Shown: positions 31,104 through 44,441, numbered from the stretch's first letter. The stretch is DNA of 64,000 nt from Scolecobasidium constrictum UM 578 (GCA_000611715.1 AZYM01000190.1:310001-374000), one strand, 5' to 3'. The notes: generated from the letters alone by a model not told the origin. Numbers and translations: made by a program.

Positions 31104-33637
31104 ATGGAGTCAATCAATCGAATATCGGGCATGCTCGAGTCGGGTATGCATCTTCGTGCCCTTCGCTGAGCAGCTAAATACTGATGTGAAGGCAGCACGA
31201 GACCTCACACTCGAAGCCGCTCGAGATGCCAGCTTTGCACGCAAAGCGTCTGCGAGACCTATACCGCCCGTGGCACTGAAGAAGCTGCTAGACAGCAGAA
31301 GAGAAGGAGATGTACTCGATGGATTACGGCGGGTCATTTCTGTATGTCCTGTCCCCCACCACACAATTATACGCGGCCAGGACTAAGAACTCCACGCAGA
31401 TGTCCTACAAAAAACAGCCGACCCTCCAATACTTCTCCCACGTCGTTAAGAACATCGCATCCCCCAACCTCGAGGTCAAAAAGCTCGTCTACAGCTACCT
31501 CGTCCAACACGCAGAGGAAGCACCAGACATGGCGCTCCTCTCGATCAACACGATCCAGAAGTCGCTCTCGGATACAGACCCACACCTGCGAGCATTGGCA
31601 TTGCGGACAATGTCGAGTATACGCGTGCCCGTGATATCGCAGATTGTGGCGCTGGGCATCAAGAGGGGAGTGGCGGATATGAGTCCTTACGTGCGCCGGG
31701 CGGCCGCGCTGGCGATACCGAAGTGCTATGGGTTGAATCCGGATACGCTGCCGTTGTTGACGGAGCAGATCGCGGCCTTGCTAGGAGACAAGCAGTACTA
31801 TGTTGCTGGGGCGGCGGTAATGGCGTTTCTGGAGGTGTGTCCGGAGAGATTGGATCTGGTGCACTCGCATTACAGGAGCTTGGTGAAGAAGCTGGTGGAT
31901 ATGGATGAGTGGGGGCAGTTGGCGACGATACGGTTGATGATGGTTTATGCACGGAGTTGCTTTCCGAGGCGGACGAGGAAGGTCCGACCTGCGAGGACGA
32001 AGAAGGATTTCTATGACGACGAGGAGGCCGAGGACGATGCCGTCTCGCATGAAGAGGAGATCTCGCTTGATCCGGACCTGGAATCTCTCCTCGCAGCTGG
32101 GAAGGCCCTCCTCATGTCACGAAACGCAGCTGTCATGGTCGCTGTCGCGCGCATGTACCTCTACATTGGCACGCCCTCCTACCTACAACACGTCATCGGC
32201 CCGCTTGTCTCGCTCCTGCGTTCAGGAGAGGACATCCAACAAGTCGCCCTCCACAATATCATCCAAATCTGCCTACGGTCTCCGAACCTCTTCGCACCAT
32301 ACGCATCGCACTTCCTCCTCCGCGCTTCGGACGGACCACACCTCCAAGACCTCAAGCTCGAACTCCTCACACTGATCTTCCCTCACTCTAACGCGCTCAC
32401 CCGGTCACTCATCCTCTCAGAGCTGTCTCACTTCACAAATTCCTCTAACTCGCATCTGGTACGCGCTGCTGTGGAAGCGATCGGACGCTGCGCCCAGTCC
32501 TCGACCACGCCCGAGCTTTCGGCGCAATGTCTCCACCTCCTGCTTAGCCAGCTCTCCTCGCCCGACTCGAATCTCGTCGCTTGCTCTCTTGACGTCATAC
32601 GACATCTCATACAGCGCGATCCAGCCGCTCACACCAAGACGATCGTGCGTCTGGCAAAGTCACTCGATGCGTTGACTGCGCCTTCTGCACGAGCAAGTAT
32701 TATCTGGCTTGTAGGCGAGTATGCTGCCCAATACGGCGATGGGATCGCGGCGGATGTGTTAAGGATATTGGTCAAAGGGTACGCTGAAGAGGAAGATGAA
32801 GTGAAGGCACAGATCATACTTCTAGCCGCGAAGGTTTACCTGCAGTACCTACTCGCTCAAGCGAAGACAAGAACGCCCATTGTCGCACCTCCAACATCCA
32901 CCAGCACAAACGCTCCGACCGAGCCGAACGAATGGGGCGACGAAGCACCCAAACAGGACCCATCCTCCGATGAGCCGACAGAAGACTCGTTAAGCCCAGA
33001 GTACGACGACCACCCTATTCCCCGCCTCTACCGACACGCCCTCCTCCTGTCCAGGTACACACCCAACTACGACCTCCGCGATCGCACACGCCTCTACCGC
33101 TCCCTATTGTCCACACCGCAGACAAGCACAGATCTCGCGTCCCTCCTCTTGCTAGCGCCTAAACCCGCGCCGTTAGCGCCGAGTCCAAGCCAGGCACGCA
33201 AGGGCTTCATGCTGGGCAGCGCGAGTCTCGTCATCGGCGTGGCGGGCGTGAGGGGGTATGAAGACCTGCCGCCGTGGGTGAGGGAGGGCGAGGAGCCGGA
33301 TGCGCGATTACGTGATGCGCTGGGGGCGAGGGAGGAGTATGTGAGCAGCGGTGCTGGGGCAGCGAGTGCGGCGAGCCAGCTGGATGCTGTGGCTGCTAGG
33401 TCTGCGGTGCCTGTGGGTGGTGGTGGAGGGGGGAGGACAAATGGGTTGGGGAAGAGTACGGGGGTGGGGAAGGAGAAGACGCTTGATGATTGGTTGGATG
33501 AGGAGAGTGAGGAGGGGAGTACGGAGGAGGAAGAAGAAGAGGAGAGTGGAGTGGAGGAGGAAAGCGGTGAGGAGGAGAGTAGTGAGTATGAGACTGAGAG
33601 TGAGGAGGAAGATGAGAAGGCTGGACTTGTCAGATAA
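31104..33637 (+). CDS. APL6: AP-3 adaptor complex beta subunit
   Basis: Three exons: 31104-31143, 31196-31341 and 31400-33637, with introns of 52 and 58 bp, giving 807 residues. The 40-nt first exon gives MESINRISGMLES and joins to ARDLTLEAARDA, the usual beta-3 start. The adaptin HEAT-like trunk follows: YFSHVVKNIASPNLEVKKLVY, ALLSINTIQKSL, DMSPYVRRAAALAI, KALLMSRNAAVMVAVARMY, WLVGEYA. A Ser/Pro-rich hinge follows, then a very acidic Ser/Glu C-terminus, as in other fungal AP-3 beta chains that lack a typical ear. AP-3 sorts cargo from Golgi or endosome to the vacuole. Confidence 0.93.
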
Positions 33638-33806
33638 TATCATTGATCGCAGGTTTATGCAAAACAAGGCATACTTTGCGGGATCGCAGGACATGACAAC
33701 CCGTTCCTAGTTATCCTAGAAGTACTTCATATGTCCTAAGAGCCCATATCCTGACAAGAGGTTTATGCGCTGGTTTGCACCTTCCTCTGATCCTTGGCTG
33801 TCGAAT

Positions 33807-35856
33807 CTAGACAAGAGTGATCTGCTTCCATGTGATGGCTTCATGAAGCGTATCGCTGAAGTCTTCATTGAAGAGTGTTCCCGTCTTGGGCTCGTTCACC
33901 ATGAACTGAGCAGTACCAGCACGCTCATATCGTCCGTCAATTCCGTGTTCAAGCACTAAGCAGCACAGCATCCACTTGGTGGGATCTCTCAACATGATGA
34001 CCGCAAGGAAGTCTTCTTCAACGTCAATCATGGCTTCATTTCCCCTGATGTCGAAACGTGAAGGTGGCCCGAGAGCACTGTTGATCGGACTCCTCAGCGG
34101 ATATCCACGAGACCGAAAGCGCAAAAGTCCATCCGGCAACAAAAAGTTCTGTCGGTGGTGGACGATTTCTCAAGAAGGACAGCAAAGTCGCGTAGTCGTC
34201 GCCTGTGTCCACAGCAAGCCTTGAACCGCTGGGTGCTAAATCAGCTATCTCAACTTGTGCAGCCACTTTGCTTCGCCCAAGAGATTGATCGCAGGAACGA
34301 AATGTCCGTGCAGATCTAGAGGCAGTATATCTGTTGAGTAGTCCAGACGTCTCGGGACCGAGGCCCTTCCATCCAATCCATGTCCAACTGGGCAAGCCTA
34401 CCCGTCGTCTGGACCTCGCACAGCCGGTCCACAGTAGCGCTTCTGTGACAGTCCTTCCACGGATCGGCATTCCGAGTCTAATCGAATAGCTATCGGCATA
34501 AAAAGCCAATCCATGAAGTACACCGAAGTTTTGGCGCAAGAACGCAGCCAAGATACCTTGGAAAGCAGCGGGCGCATCCACCTCATACGTGAAATCTCGT
34601 CCGTTGAATTCATTGACCCGGCTGAAGAATGCGTTCTCATTATACTGCGGCGGCTTGACAGCTTTGTAGCCGAAGCCGCTCAATGGGAAGACACGACATA
34701 TAGTCAACGCGGAAGACGCGCTCATTGTCGGGTTTTTATGCACTAGTTCGAGCGGTACAGCGAAGCTTTCAACGCAGCACATACCGGCACACTGGAAGTA
34801 AACCTGCGAGTCAGTGAACACTAGCTGTCGCCTTGCTAGAAGCCCTTCTTGATAGGTCCACCCTCTTGAGTTCCAGCGAGACTTCAGCACAGCCCTAGTT
34901 GGATCTGATATAGAGACAAAGCTGAATCCCCTCGCAGAAACGGAAGCCTGCGGTGCCCTCCGCCTGGAGATACCAGGGAGCCCGTATGAGGAGCCCGTTC
35001 CACAGGCGGCAATTATCGTGAGGCTAGACGCCGAATAGATTTGACCCATGCTCTTGATCAATTCAGCCTTTTCGGAACCGTGACGTTGGCGAATGCAGTA
35101 TCGATCGACCCAGAGATATTGGTAGCCCAGCCTCAGAGTGAGCGCGATTGCGTCTCGTATCGTAGCCGGTATGTCTGGCGGCAAATCCTCGCGTTCTCCA
35201 TCTCCTTGAAGGCCATCTGAACCCCAGAGATAGCTCAATGTGAGGTACGGCGCATTTGCGTGATCAATAGTGACAAGCTTGCTCTTTGCACAATCGATGA
35301 CTCGGAAAGCGTGCAATCCGAGAGGCACTTTTCGCTGGCAGCCATCGCCATGACGATCATGACAGAATCTGTCGATGGATTGGAGGTAATCGTAATCAAC
35401 GAGAGGCTTGATGACGGACGATTTGAATGGACTTCTGTTGCGGCTTAGGTCCATGAAATAGGTCTCGGGCGCATCGGGCCCATTTACCCCTTCTTTGGCA
35501 ACGCCTAGAAGCAGGCAATCTGTGACCTGAGCCGGCAATCCAAACACAGACTCGCCGAATGCGCAGACGAGGGAGAGCCTGTCGCCAATCTTCCAACCTT
35601 CGGGCCGAACATCTTTGAAGAAAACACACAACGGACATTGTGCATCGCTGTTGATGTGCGAGATATCTGCAACTCGAAACCGTCTCTTGATCTTCAGCCA
35701 GTCCTTGAGAATGTTGTCGAAGTCGATTCGATTGCATGATGTGCAAATCGTGTTTTCCAGGGCTGAAGGGCTAGCACGGTAGCTATCATGCGCAGAGTCC
35801 AGTCGGGGACGATTGATATTATCGGTTTCAATTGTACCATCGAACGGTCGCTTCAT
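33807..35856 (-). CDS. HET-domain protein with a C-terminal frame change
   Basis: The main frame runs from ATG 35856 to TGA at 34036 (606 residues). HET motifs: TLSYLWG, YLWVDRYCIRQ, IYSASSLTIIAACG, SRGWTYQEGLLARR. The N-terminal CxxC-like ICTSCNRIDFD...DAQCPLC region is common in this HET type. A second minus-strand frame from 34142 to 33807 carries text that looks like the normal ending: FDIRGNEAMIDVEEDFLAVIML and KWMLCCLVLEHGIDG. The two frames overlap by about 107 nt, so either an unrecognised intron or a frameshift separates them. If it is a frameshift, the protein lost about 80 C-terminal residues. Confidence 0.75.
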
Positions 35857-37101
35857 GGTCCCCGACAATTGAGTTGCCTTCGCGAGGGCCTGCTTCTCAA
35901 GACACGGTGGATGGTCCTTTGCTCAAGACTACGGACATCCGCGCCCGCTGCTCGCTCCGACTCAAATGAACGTGCAGAGGTTGAGGCGAAGTAGCGCCTA
36001 AATCTCATGACAAGAGATAAGATTCTAGGACGTATCAGACGACTTGATGAGGTTGAGGAACGGTTTGATCAGTTTCTGAGATCCCGTGAATAATACGCTG
36101 TTTTGCACGACACTCTGTGCAGATGAGAAGAAGTGGAGTCTCTATGGACAGTGGATGAAACAGATAATGTGCTCGAAAAATGCGACATTCGAGGAATGAG
36201 AAGAACATATCTTAGGTGTTTGGTGGGTGAGGCCGCAGAGGTTTTAATACTGTTGCTCGTGACGCCCTGCACTGCCACCTGTGCAGGAGCGCCACGCACC
36301 AAGCGGTCTGCAACACCTGCGTACAGACGTCGCATCTGAGCACCGATCTCGAAATGTGCCAGTGTCAGCCTCGCGCGTAGACGATGGCAGCTATGTGTGG
36401 TTCATGGCTTGTGGAAGAAAGCGAGCAAGCGAACATGAGGCCTTAAGGCTGGGAGGCGTGCTTTCGGTGCCTGAGCACCATTACTGCCTCAGTCTACATA
36501 CCATGTTTCCAGCCCGTGATCAGTTGATTTTGCAAGGAAATCAGTCGTCTCATTGAAACTTGAGTTCGTAAAAGCTTCTTGTGCATGATCCCTCCTATGT
36601 AACAGAATGCGAAAGCATTCTCACATGCGGCAGCACGTGACAGCTCTAGAAATGCAGGCACCGTGCCCCACTAACCAATGGCGCCCCACAATGACGCGGA
36701 CCCTTGTTTCTCAGCTTTTTCGTGTTGAAGCTAAGTAGAAAAGAATCCACTAAAATTTTTCTGATCTCTTATTCAATCTTCGAAAGAAGGCTTGAATCGA
36801 GGATTGTCTAATGCCTTGAAAGGTTCTGTGTCCTGCCAATTGGGCAATTACCTCGATCGTTACCTCAGGCACTAGATCTGCCTGCCGAATTGGTGCGGAG
36901 AAGCGTGGACGGAGGTGAGTGCTTGTGCCGTTCCCATGTAGATGCTTCATACATGCAGTTCTGATCAGAATGGAGCTGACATGGCCATTGAATAGAAGAC
37001 ATCCTATCAAAGTCGTATAAACATCCGTCCCGTGACCAGTACCTTTTATTCTATCCGTATACACTCGTGCATCTGCTTTTCCCTCAAAAGCATTGCCCAC
37101 C
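35857..37101. other. Long intergenic region
   Basis: About 1.25 kb between the HET gene and the CPSase-ATCase gene, which are divergent. Short frames only. The last 60 bp before 37102 are pyrimidine-rich, and the start context CCCACCATGG is near ideal. Confidence 0.45.
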
Positions 37102-40100
37102 ATGGCGATTGCCCAGTCTGAAGATCGGCCCGTAGCTCTCGAGCTCGAAGATGGCTATCATTGCACAGGCTACAGCTTCGGTGCTGAGAAGTCCATCTCT
37201 GGCGAACTAGTCTTCCAGACTGGCATGGTCGGCTACCCAGAATCGCTCACCGACCCTTCCTACCGCGGCCAAATTCTGGTCATCACATTCCCGCTCGTGG
37301 GTAACTACGGCGTACCTTCTCGAGAAGACCGTGATGCACTGCTGGGTGACCTGCCTGCATACTTCGAATCGCACGAGATTCACGTGGCAGGTCTTGTGGT
37401 TGCAAGCTATGCCGGTGAAGAGTACAGCCATTTCCTGGCGGCGAGCTCGCTAGGGACATGGCTTAAGGAACAAGGCGTGCCAGCAGTTTACGGTGTCGAC
37501 ACGAGACTGTTGACGAAACGCATTCGAGAGAAGGGTAGCATGCTGGGCAAGCTACTGCAGAAGAAGACGGTGCTGGGCAATATCAAGAGTGTGGTCAATG
37601 GTCTGTTGACAGGGACAAAGCACACCAACGGCACTGTCACACCTGGTACAAGTACTCCACGACAAGACTGGCGAGTCGAGTACGATGATGTGGAGTGGAG
37701 CAACCCCAATGCGAAGAATCTGGTGGCAGAGGTGTCAGCCAAGGAGCCAAAGGTCTACTCGCCAGAGCCATCCACTGCGCTCAAGCACCCCTCAGGTCGA
37801 CCAGTCCGCATCGTATGTGTCGATGTTGGCCTCAAATATAACCAGCTCCGCTGCTTGGTCAAGCGCGGTGTGGAAGTGCAAGTTGTGCCTTGGGACTATG
37901 ACTTCCCACAACTTGCCGGCAAGGACTACGATGGTCTGTTCATCTCGAACGGTCCTGGTGACCCGGCTACTCTTGATGCAACAGTCAAGAACATCCGTGC
38001 CGCACTTCAGGAAGCACGAACGCCAGTATTTGGTATTTGCTTGGGTCACCAGCTTTTGGCTCGCGCTTCAGGTGCTGAGACGGCCAAGATGAAGTTCGGC
38101 AATCGTGGAGCCAACATTCCATGCACAAACCTCATCTCCGGCCGATGCTACATCACATCACAAAATCACGGTTATGCTGTCGATTCGAACACTCTGTCTG
38201 GAGGATGGGAAGAGCTGTTCGTGAACGCGAATGATGGTAGCAATGAGGGTATCCGACACGTCAGCAGACCGTACTTTAGTGTGCAGTTCCACCCTGAGCA
38301 CGCACCAGGACCTCAAGACACCGAGTTCCTCTTCGATGTGTTCATAGATGCGATCAAAAACTGCATGACGGACTCATCGGCGCTCTCCAAGCCTGTTGTG
38401 TTCCCAGGTGGCTTGAAGGCTGATAACCTGAAGGCACATCCCAAGGTGAATGTCAAGAAGGCACTTGTCCTTGGTTCAGGTGGTCTCAGTATTGGTCAGG
38501 CTGGCGAGTTCGACTATTCTGGCAGCCAGGCCATCAAGGCTTTGAAGCAGGAGGGCATCTACACGATCCTCATCAACCCGAACATCGCCACAATTCAGAC
38601 GTCGAAGGGCCTTGCAGACAAAGTCTACTTCTTACCGGTGACCGCAGACTTTGTTCGAAAGGTCATCAAGTACGAGCAGCCAGACGCGATCTACGTGACT
38701 TTCGGTGGCCAGACCGCTCTGCAAGTCGGTATTCAGCTCAAGGATGAATTTGAGAAGCTTGGTGTTAAGGTACTCGGTACACCAATCGATACCATCATCA
38801 CGACTGAGGACCGTGAGCTTTTTGCTCGCAGCATGGAATCGATCGGAGAGAAATGTGCCAAGTCAGCATCAGCCAATAATGTCGAGGAAGCGATGCGAGT
38901 CGTCAAAGACATTGGGTTCCCAGTCATCGTTCGTGCAGCTTATGCTCTAGGTGGCCTTGGCAGTGGTTTTGCTGATAACGAAGATCAACTGCTAGACCTC
39001 TGCCAGAAGGCTTTCGCAGCGAGTCCTCAAGTTCTCATTGAGCGCAGCATGAAGGGCTGGAAGGAGATCGAGTATGAGGTTGTACGAGACGCACACGACA
39101 ACTGCATCACGGTCTGTAACATGGAGAACTTCGATCCTCTGGGCATCCACACTGGCGACTCGATTGTTGTCGCGCCATCGCAAACTCTTTCTGACGAGGA
39201 CTACAACATGCTTCGAACAACAGCAGTCAACGTCATTCGCCACCTCGGTGTGGTTGGTGAGTGCAACATCCAGTACGCACTCAACCCATTCTCGAAGGAG
39301 TACTGCATCATCGAGGTCAATGCTCGTCTTTCCCGTTCCTCGGCACTTGCTTCCAAGGCAACCGGATATCCTCTCGCCTTCATTGCAGCCAAGCTTGGTC
39401 TCGGCATTCCACTCGACGAGATCAAGAACACTGTCACCAAGAGCACATGCTCCTGCTTCGAGCCTTCCCTCGATTATGTCGTGGTAAAGATTCCTCGATG
39501 GGATCTCAAGAAGTTCACTCGTGTCTCCACCTTGCTTGGCTCATCGATGAAGTCTGTCGGTGAAGTCATGAGCATTGGCCGCACATTCGAGGAAGCAATC
39601 CAGAAAGCCATTCGCGGTGTGGACCCATCCAACCTCGGCTTCAACGACCGCGACGCTGCGCTCATGTCTGTCGACCAGGAATTACAGACACCATCCGACC
39701 AGCGCCTTTTCGCCATTGCCAACGCCATGAATGCAGGCTACACGGTCGATAAGATTTGGGAGCTCACTAAGATCGACAAGTGGTTCTTGTCACGCTTGAA
39801 AGGCCTGAGTGACTTTGGTCACAGCATGACCAAGTTCACTCCAAAGACGGTTCCAACAGATGTTCTTGCACGAGCCAAGCAGCTCGGGTTCGCTGACAAG
39901 CAGATCGCGCGCTTTATGGGCTCGAACGAGGGCGAGGTCCGACAAGCACGCATGGATGCGGCCATCCATCCTGTGGTCAAACAGATCGATACTGTGGCGG
40001 CTGAGTTCCCTGCGAAGACGAACTACCTCTACTTGACATACAATGGCCAGGAAAGTGATGTCGACTTTAAGGACCAGGGTATCATGGTTCTTGGGTCTGG

Positions 40101-42753
40101 TGTGTACCGCATTGGCTCTTCCGTCGAGTTTGATTGGTGTTCAGTGAGAGCAATCAGAACTTTACGTGAAGCTGGTCAGAAAACCGTGATGCTGAACTAC
40201 AATCCGGTAAGAAGTCGCAGCTGACCACTTGATCATGAGAAGGCTAACGTAAACATAGGAAACCGTGTCTACCGACTACGACGAGGCAGATCGTCTCTAC
40301 TTCGAGAACATCACTCTTGAGACCGTACTCGAGATCTACGAGCTGGAGCGATCAAGCGGAGCAGTCATCTCTATGGGTGGACAAACACCGAACAACATCG
40401 CCATTGACTTGTATCGTGCCAACATTAAGATTCTGGGCACATCGCCAGAAATGATCGACATGGCTGAGAACCGGTACAAGTTCTCACGTATGCTTGACCG
40501 CATCAATGTCGATCAGCCAGAGTGGAAGGAGCTCACGAGCATCGATGAGGCCAAGTCATTCGCTAAGCGTGTATCGTATCCTGTGCTTGTGCGTCCCTCA
40601 TATGTGCTCTCGGGTGCAGCCATGAACACGGTCTACTCGGAGGATGATCTTGAGAACTACCTCAAGCAGGCTGTGTCTGTGTCCAAGGAGCATCCTGTCG
40701 TCATCACAAAATACATTGAAGGTGCGAAGGAGATTGAAATGGATGCGGTGGCTCGTAATGGCAAGATGATTGGCCACTTCATCTCTGAGCACGTCGAGAA
40801 TGCGGGTGTCCACTCGGGTGACGCGACTCTCATTCTGCCACCTCAGGACTTGGATCCGGAGACCATTCGACGCGTCGAAGATGCTACACGCAAGATTGGT
40901 AACGCGCTCAACGTCACTGGTCCCTTCAACATCCAGTTCATCGCCAAGGACAACGAGATTAAGGTTATCGAGTGCAACGTCCGAGCGTCCCGATCTTTCC
41001 CGTTTGTGTCGAAAGTCATGGGCGTGGACTTGATTGAGATGGCCACGAAGGCTATGGCTGGCCTGCCGCTCGTGGAGTACCCACAAGTCAAGATTCCAGC
41101 GGATTATGTCGGTGTCAAGGTACCTCAATTCTCTTTCCCACGATTGTCAGGTGCAGATCCAGTCCTTGGTGTCGAGATGGCTTCTACTGGTGAAGTTGCC
41201 TGCTTCGGTCGCACAAAATACGAAGCGTACATCAAGGCGCTCCTCTCCACCGGCTTCAAGCTGCCCAACAAGAACATCTTGCTTTCGATCGGCTCATTCA
41301 AGGACAAATTCGAAATGCTCAAGCCGATCGAGCAATTGCACAAGATGGGCTATAAGCTCTTTGCCACTGCAGGTACTGCCGACTTTATTCAGGAGCACGG
41401 CATTCCAGTCAAGTTCCTCGAAGTGCTCGGTGGTAGCAATACGGACGGTCAGAAAGCTGAATACTCGTTGACATCGCATTTGGCCAACAACCTCATCGAC
41501 TTGTACATCAATTTGCCATCGAATAATCGCTTCCGTAGACCAGCAAACTACGTGTCACGAGGCTACCAGACTCGCCGTATGGCTGTTGACTACCAGACGC
41601 CGCTTGTCACGAACGTCAAGAACGCGAAAATCTTGGTGGAGGCTTTGACCCGCCAGTACGACCTCGAGGTCAGCAAGATCGACTTCCAGGAGTTTGCGTC
41701 GGCACCATCGCACGCAGATGAGCACTCAGCCTTGGTTCGCGCCCCAAGCAAGACCGCTTCCCTACCTGAGCTATTGGCAATGTCAACTTTCAGGAGCAAG
41801 AACATCATTTCGGTTGGCCAGTTCACTCGCTCTGATCTGCACCATCTCTTCACTGTCGCTCAAGAAATGCGATTGGAGGTGCAACGTCACGGCTGTCTCG
41901 ACATTCTCAAGGGTCGCGTCCTCTGCACAATGTTTTACGAGCCATCGACACGGACTAGTGGCTCGTTCGATGCAGCGATGAAGCGCCTTGGGGGACAGGT
42001 CGTCACAACTCAGGAATCGCACTCCAGCACCAAGAAGGGCGAGTCGCTTGCGGACACCATCCGAACACTCGCATGCTATGGCGATGCTATTGTACTTCGT
42101 CATCCAGAGGAGGACAGCGTCGACATTGCTGCAAAGTTCTCGAACGTGCCCATCATCAATGCTGGCAATGGCAGCAAGGAGCATCCTACGCAGGCATTCC
42201 TCGACCTGTTCACCATTCGAGAAGAGCTCGGTACAGTCAATGGCCTGACTGTCACGTTCGTGGGAGATCTCAAGTATGGGCGCACTGTGCACTCTCTTTG
42301 CCAGCTGCTCAAGCTGTACGACGTCACCATTCAGCTGGCTTCTCCTAAGTCGCTTCGACTGCCTAGGAAGGTCCGCGAGTCACTTGGCGACCGCGTTGTG
42401 GCGGAGAGCACCGAGCTCACTCCTGAGATCGTCGCCCGAAGTGATGTTCTGTATTGCACGCGTGTACAGGGCGAGCGTTTCGAGGATCCTGCTGAGTACG
42501 AATCTGTGAAGGACAGCTTGGTCGTGGACAATTCTGTACTTCGACACGCCAAGAAGGAGATGGTTGTCTTGCATCCTCTGCCGAGAAACAAGGAGATCAG
42601 TGAAGAGGTTGACTTTGACCCCAGGGCTGCGTACTTCAGACAGGTGAGTTCCATAGTCCTCGAGCCTGCCAAGTCTGCAATGCTAACCTCGTGCAGATGC
42701 GCTACGGCTTGTATACCAGAATGGCTCTGCTTGCACTCGTGATGGCACCTTAG
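37102..42753 (+). CDS. URA2: Carbamoyl-phosphate synthase / aspartate transcarbamylase fusion without the dihydroorotase-like domain
   Basis: Exons are 37102-40206, 40259-42643 and 42697-42753, with introns of 52 and 53 bp, giving 1848 residues. Residues about 1-400 are the glutaminase, with Cys313 in FGICLGHQL and HPEHAPGP. About 430-1380 are the two ATP-grasp halves of CPSase. The MGS-like allosteric domain ends near residue 1495 (TNVKNAKILVEALTR). A 45-50-residue linker follows, and then ATCase from about 1543, with FYEPSTRTSGSF near 1594 and HPTQAFLDLF near 1677. In known fungal enzymes (yeast Ura2, 2214 residues) a catalytically dead dihydroorotase-like domain of about 350-400 residues lies between MGS and ATCase. 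Here the reading frame passes straight across. It catalyses the first two steps of UMP synthesis. Confidence 0.93.
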
Positions 42754-43388
42754 GGCATGGTCTAAGCAAGATGGAGTCCGACGAGCATATTTATGGACAA
42801 GGATACGTCCGTTCAGCAGCATCGCTACGCTCAGGAATCGCACAGCACGGAGTTGGCATCATAGAATCATCATTATTCGCAAATATTAATCCGTAAGAGA
42901 TTTCAAAAGTATGAAATTGGTGCCCAGGGTTATTTCATCTGCTTCGTCGCAGTGGTCCTGCCAATACTTTCCTGTTCGGGTCCGTGGCTTGTCGTCAGGG
43001 CAACACCCCTCAACACGTCGCGTGCATTAGACGCGTCGGTCTCGCTCGCAAAAAGTAATTCTTGGAAGTGGATCCAGGGTTCCATTGGATTCTGAACGAT
43101 TCATTCGCAATTGTAGCCTTGCGAGCTGCTCCTCTGTGGCATCTATCTGCATTACTCTGTATCCATTCGTCTGTATCTGATTGCAATCTTTCTGTTCTAT
43201 ACTTATCGGTAATCATTACGTGCTACAACATGGAGACCTCGAAGGGTGAGACTCGACCACCAGTGAAGGGAACCAGCCTTGCGTAAGCCATTCTACCTTT
43301 CGACTCAATGAGTACCACAACTCGGAGGAGACGACACTCGCTGCAGGAGAGGAAGTAGCAAAGCAGTACTCGATAGCTCCAATTCCCA
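42754..43388. other. Intergenic region
   Basis: About 630 bp. The ATG at 43231 starts an 18-codon frame ending near a GTAAGC donor-like site (43283), so part of this stretch may be a first exon of the next gene. Not resolved. Confidence 0.35.
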
Positions 43389-44441
43389 ATGAACTGCTCT
43401 ACCCCTCATTTCATTCGATCAAGCAAGCTAACGATCACGGCGTCAAAGAGACCGGTTGCTGCGAACACCACGCGAGATCCGGGATCAGATCTACCACGAG
43501 ACCATCGAGTACAACGTAGTTCTCAATATGCACAAATCAATAGAATGGACGATCCTAAGGGGACGTTCTTCGCGAATTGCTGCCTGAGCGTCAGCGCCGT
43601 CCCACCAAGGCCATGCACCGTGCTTGCGAACATGGACGAGTTCCGTGTCGAGGTCAAGCAGGTCTACGATCGCAAGGTTGCGATGTTGAAAGATGCCATC
43701 TTGAACGATGGGAAGGAAGAGGAAGACAGAGAATGGACACCGGATATCATCAGCATCATGCGGACTTGTCACATCGAGCTCGACACTCCTTCGCAAGAGT
43801 CCATGTATTGGCTCCGGTTCCTCCAGCCGCCACTGGTGTCGGCCATCCGCTCGCTGGCACTTGGCAAGAGGAATGTACTCGGACGAGGAGAGGCAATTCA
43901 AGATGCATGGAAGCCGATCCCTGACCTCACCGGATCTGCCAAATGCTTGTTCACGCGGACCATCGGTCGATTCCCTGCTCTGAAAGAAGTTGCAGTTTGG
44001 ATGCCAGACTTTGAGGTCACTGGTTACTTCACCGTTGCGCCGAAGGATATACTTGAGCTGCTCGGAAATCAGATTCTCGACAAGGTTCTTTTCCTTCTTG
44101 ATGACTTCGATGAGGACATCGACGATCACCCGTTGTTGTCCGACTTGCAGAGACAAGAGAAGCTCGACGTGGAAGAACTAGAAGAAATGTACGAGGACAA
44201 TGGCGAGTTTTGGAAAGCATTCAGGAAGGAGAATGCAAGGATTTCGGCACTCGGACCTCGGTTTGATTATGAAGTCGAATGGCCAACTCGTTTCCTACAG
44301 ATCGGTGACGGCATGAGGACAAATAAGGCATGGCCGAACCATGTCATCTATACGTTCACACGCCCAGATCCCACTCGGAAGCATCGCGGCGCCTGCGCCA
44401 CAGACGAGGAGACCGAGCCTGAGGATGAAGATGAGGCTTAG
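43389..44441 (+). CDS. Unknown protein with a PREIRDQIY (F-box-like) segment in a neighbouring frame
   Basis: A single frame 43389-44441 is open, with the best coding character from about 43545 or 43635 onward: an acidic, helical protein of about 270 residues with FLQPPLVSAIRSLALG, RFPALKEVAVWMPDF and an acidic C-terminus. At 43471-43585 another frame encodes RTPREIRDQIYHETIEYNVVL, which fits the fungal LPxEIRxxIY motif found at the N-terminus of many F-box-like/2EXR proteins. The true gene probably has an exon with this motif joined by splicing to the long frame, but I could not find a junction that fits. The N-terminal model is therefore unreliable. Function is unknown. Confidence 0.45.
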   Translation: MNCSTPHFIRSSKLTITASKRPVAANTTRDPGSDLPRDHRVQRSSQYAQINRMDDPKGTFFANCCLSVSAVPPRPCTVLANMDEFRVEVKQVYDRKVAMLKDAILNDGKEEEDREWTPDIISIMRTCHIELDTPSQESMYWLRFLQPPLVSAIRSLALGKRNVLGRGEAIQDAWKPIPDLTGSAKCLFTRTIGRFPALKEVAVWMPDFEVTGYFTVAPKDILELLGNQILDKVLFLLDDFDEDIDDHPLLSDLQRQEKLDVEELEEMYEDNGEFWKAFRKENARISALGPRFDYEVEWPTRFLQIGDGMRTNKAWPNHVIYTFTRPDPTRKHRGACATDEETEPEDEDEA

